Part shown: positions 22,232-24,411 of the stretch, in pieces
How the letters are laid out: every line of letters starts with the position of its first letter
Position numbering within the stretch: position 1 is the first letter of the stretch
Source of the DNA: a virus
Reading direction: 5' to 3' (one strand)
DNA: 24,411 nt
IMG/VR virus record: IMGVR_UViG_3300017964_000075
Location: 1 to 24,411 of that record
Notes under the pieces: model-generated
Databases searched by the model: none
The model's input: the letters and a program-made list of their open reading frames with translations, nothing else
What the model was told of the DNA's origin: nothing
Position numbers and translations under genes: made by a program

Positions 22232-23166
22232 TGCCTTTATCTTTCCCTGACGCCCCCTCAGTAAACGATACCTATACCGTAGGTGATCTGACTTATACGT
22301 GGAACGGAACTGTCTGGCGTGTAAGTGCAAAGCAAATCTCTATTGACTATCTTGTTGTTGCTGGTGGGGGCGCTGGAGGTAAGGGTGCAGGCGCTCAGTC
22401 CACTGCTATTGGTGGTTCCGGTGGTGGCGGTGCAGGCGGTATGAAGACTGGGACAACGCCCTGTATTGTCGGCAGCAATTATCTTGTAACGGTTGGTGCT
22501 GGTGGAAGTATTGGTGCAGCATCTAGGGACAGCGGTAATAACGGGACTTCTAGTGTATTTAGTGTTGCTTACGTTTATGGCGGCGGTGGTGGTGGCGGAG
22601 GTCATATTCTGGCTGGCATTGACGGTGGTTCTGGAGGTGGCTCGGCCTGTGATAACGCTGGTGCAGGTAGTCCAGTATCTGGTCAAGGAAATAGCGGTGG
22701 CAATGGCGGCGGCACCAACGGCGGCGGAGCAGGTGGTGGCGGAGCGGGTGCTGTAGGAGGTAACGGGGCATCTAGCGCTACTGGGACAGGTGGAGATGGC
22801 GGTAACGGTGTAGCGTCGTCCATAACAGGCTCTTCTGTTTACTATGCTGGCGGTGGTGGTGGCGGAGGTGGCCTGAACGGTTCTGTCGGAGGTTCTGGTG
22901 GACTTGGCGGCGGCGGTGATGCTCACGGTGGTGGGGGCGGATCTGCTACAGCCGGTACTGCCAATACTGGTGGTGGCGGAGGCGCAGGTTCTGACGGCGC
23001 TGGCGGTGCTGTTGCCGGAGCAGGTGGTTCTGGTGTTGTGATTATCAGGTTCCCTACCGCGTCTGGCTCTCCAACCGTATCTGCTGGGCTAACTTCTTCT
23101 TCTACAACTGATGGTACTGATACCGTGGTGACGTTTACGGCGGGAACTGGGACGGTGACTTGGTAA
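22231..23166 (+). CDS. Gly-rich adhesin-like tail fibre protein (311 aa)
   Basis: 311 aa. A short N-terminal module (MPLSFPDAPSVNDTYTVGDL, then TYTWNGTVWRV) differs from that of its paralogues. It leads into a Gly-rich domain of about 250 residues (SIDYLVVAGGGAGGKGAG onward) with many GGGG runs. The C-terminus (GSGVVIIRFP, then VSAGLTSSSTTDGTDTVVTFTAGTGTV) is shared with the next gene. The start ATG overlaps the previous TAA (TAATG). Its long Gly-rich tract gives spurious antisense frames, which are ignored. Receptor binding is inferred. Confidence 0.85.
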   Translation: MPLSFPDAPSVNDTYTVGDLTYTWNGTVWRVSAKQISIDYLVVAGGGAGGKGAGAQSTAIGGSGGGGAGGMKTGTTPCIVGSNYLVTVGAGGSIGAASRDSGNNGTSSVFSVAYVYGGGGGGGGHILAGIDGGSGGGSACDNAGAGSPVSGQGNSGGNGGGTNGGGAGGGGAGAVGGNGASSATGTGGDGGNGVASSITGSSVYYAGGGGGGGGLNGSVGGSGGLGGGGDAHGGGGGSATAGTANTGGGGGAGSDGAGGAVAGAGGSGVVIIRFPTASGSPTVSAGLTSSSTTDGTDTVVTFTAGTGTVTW

Positions 23167-24320
23167 TGGCTGTTTCTTCTACTTCTTCAGGTTCTCTTAA
23201 AACAGGGGTATGTCTTTCAACAGACCGCCCAGATAACCCGTTCACCGGACAAGTCATCTTTGAAACCGATACCGGCAAAGTGTTTGTGTGGGCCGGATCA
23301 ACATGGGTAAACATTGGTGATACGTCTGGTGAAGGTGTGCAGTTGCCTTCTGGTACTACTGCCGAGCGCCCCTCGTCTCCTACTGCCGGTCAGATGAGAT
23401 TCAATGAGACGACCGGTGAACCCGAGTATTATCACTCCACTGCTGGATGGTTGAAGTTCAGGAACTCTCCAGAATTTACTGTCGATTATCTGGTGATTGC
23501 TGGCGGTGGCGGTGGTGAAGAAAGGGCTTCCGGCACCAATACAAGATCTGGTGGTGGCGGTGGTGCCGGTGGTTACCGTTCCACGTGGAGTACAGAGCCT
23601 TCAGGAGGGGGTGCTTCAGCAGAGTCAACGCTCACTTTGGGGTATTCCAACAATTACACTGTGACTGTCGGCGCGGGGGGAGCGGGAGGAATCCGCTTAA
23701 TAAGTCGTGCATTTGAAGGTTCTGATTCCGAATTTTCCACAATAACGTCAGTAGGTGGAGGGTACGGCGGTCTGTACTCGGTGTCAGTGGGTGGCAGAGA
23801 GGGCGGAGACGGTGGTTCTGGTGGTGGTGGTGGCCGCAACTCTGGAATAGAAGGAAGCGGCACATTAAATCAAGGTTATGATGGCGGAGCAGGTGGTGCT
23901 GAAACCGGTGGTGGTGGTGGCGGTGCTGGCGGCACTGGAGGCGCTGGAGGTGGTAGTTCGGCGGGCGCTAACGGCGGATCTGGGGTAGCAAGCACCATCA
24001 CTGGGAGTTCAGTGAGCAGAGCGGGCGGTGGCGCTAACGCATATGGTTCTGCGTCATCCGGCGGGGGAACAGGAGCGGGAACAGATCAGAATGGAACTGA
24101 CGGTACCGTCAACACCGGTGGCGGTGGTGCAGGTGCGTCAAGTGTGTCAACTGAAGGTGTCGGGAGGGGCGGCAACGGCGGGTCTGGGATTGTTATCATC
24201 CGTTACTCCAGCAATCTTACTGTAGATGTTTCTGCTGGCCTCACCTCAACAACCACGACAGTCGGCAACGATAAAGTTACCGTCTTTACTGCTGGAACAG
24301 GAACAGTATCATGGGTTTAA
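23166..24320 (+). CDS. Gly-rich adhesin-like tail fibre protein (384 aa)
   Basis: 384 aa from the ATG at 23166, one base overlapping the previous stop (TAATG); a TTG two codons earlier is not preferred. The N-terminus carries the shared module (LKTGVCLSTDRPDNPFTGQV, then IFETDTGKVFVWAGSTW) and a second similar piece (ERPSSPTAGQMRFNETTGEP). The Gly-rich region (about 105-345) ends in the C-terminal module it shares with the previous gene (GSGIVIIRYS ... VSAGLTSTTTTVG ... FTAGTGTVSWV). The combination of N-type A with C-type Y differs from both neighbours. Confidence 0.85.
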   Translation: MAVSSTSSGSLKTGVCLSTDRPDNPFTGQVIFETDTGKVFVWAGSTWVNIGDTSGEGVQLPSGTTAERPSSPTAGQMRFNETTGEPEYYHSTAGWLKFRNSPEFTVDYLVIAGGGGGEERASGTNTRSGGGGGAGGYRSTWSTEPSGGGASAESTLTLGYSNNYTVTVGAGGAGGIRLISRAFEGSDSEFSTITSVGGGYGGLYSVSVGGREGGDGGSGGGGGRNSGIEGSGTLNQGYDGGAGGAETGGGGGGAGGTGGAGGGSSAGANGGSGVASTITGSSVSRAGGGANAYGSASSGGGTGAGTDQNGTDGTVNTGGGGAGASSVSTEGVGRGGNGGSGIVIIRYSSNLTVDVSAGLTSTTTTVGNDKVTVFTAGTGTVSWV

Positions 24321-24411
24321 GTAACTCTGTACCGAACAGTATTCTCCAGCCGGGAGTCTGCACCTCAACAACCCGTCCTGCTTTGCCATACGAGGGGCAG
24401 GTCATCTTTGA
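24311..24411 (+). CDS. Tail fibre protein, fourth adhesin-like gene (3' partial)
   Basis: The ATG at 24311 lies 10 bases inside the end of the previous gene, and the frame stays open to the right edge (33 complete codons). The sequence MGLSNSVPNSILQPGVCTST, then TRPALPYEGQVIF, is again the shared N-terminal module. It is therefore a further member of the adhesin chain, truncated by the window. Confidence 0.75.
   Translation, partial: MGLSNSVPNSILQPGVCTSTTRPALPYEGQVIF

Noticed and set aside
22258-22926. 222-aa antisense frame, Ser/Thr-rich, opposite the Gly-rich adhesin
   Set aside because: Open only because GGN-rich codons give no stops on the other strand. No ribosome binding site, no domain, and the sense frame carries clear shared modules.

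Overview
The window looks like part of the genome of a tailed phage (or prophage) of an actinobacterium. The host is inferred from a WhiB-family regulator, a DUF3039 protein, promoters placed for leaderless transcripts, and a surface protein with an LPXTG sortase signal. Base composition is mixed, roughly half G+C by eye. Coding density is high, genes often overlap by a few bases, and no bacterial housekeeping operon is visible. Capsid and terminase genes are not in the window. The habitat (possibly aquatic, from the style of the tail-fibre proteins) and exact host are guesses.

Layout. (1) 1-2468, plus strand: the 3' part of a secreted, sortase-anchored protein (Asp-box propeller, ASH-like domain, FnIII), then a double helix-turn-helix regulator with its own promoter and operator-like palindrome, and two small unknown genes. 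(2) 2446-6248, minus strand: Nei-type DNA glycosylase, DUF3039 protein, adenosylcobalamin-dependent (class II) ribonucleotide reductase, a small holin-like membrane protein and WhiB. Transcription runs from 6248 towards 2446. (3) 6387-8142, plus strand: lysis cassette with a two-TM holin candidate, an M15-like endolysin with two peptidoglycan-binding domains, a one-TM protein and a small basic protein. A structured non-coding stretch and a terminator-like hairpin follow. (4) 8316-9907, minus strand: secreted lytic-transglycosylase-like protein and a GT8 glycosyltransferase. (5) 10085-13501: a short serine recombinase (plus) converging on a PrimPol-SF3 helicase replication protein (minus). (6) 13502-13763: an AT-rich divergent control region with several inverted repeats. 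(7) 13764-24411, plus strand: a small probable DNA-binding protein, a metallophosphoesterase, then a long tail-fibre/adhesin operon. This operon has a collagen-like tail protein, 513-aa and 1098-aa fibres, a small structural protein, and a chain of Gly-rich adhesin-like genes that share N- and C-terminal modules in different combinations and run off the right edge.

How the parts fit. RNR and the glycosylase probably support phage DNA synthesis and repair, and the PrimPol-helicase starts replication. The cell-wall enzymes and small membrane proteins serve lysis or entry. The WhiB, GT8 and LPXTG genes look like factors that alter the host cell. The most unusual parts are the LPXTG protein in a phage-like context and the modular adhesin array. 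The shared promoter-region motif and the ATC-initiated mini-ORF with a near-perfect ribosome binding site are weaker but worth checking.
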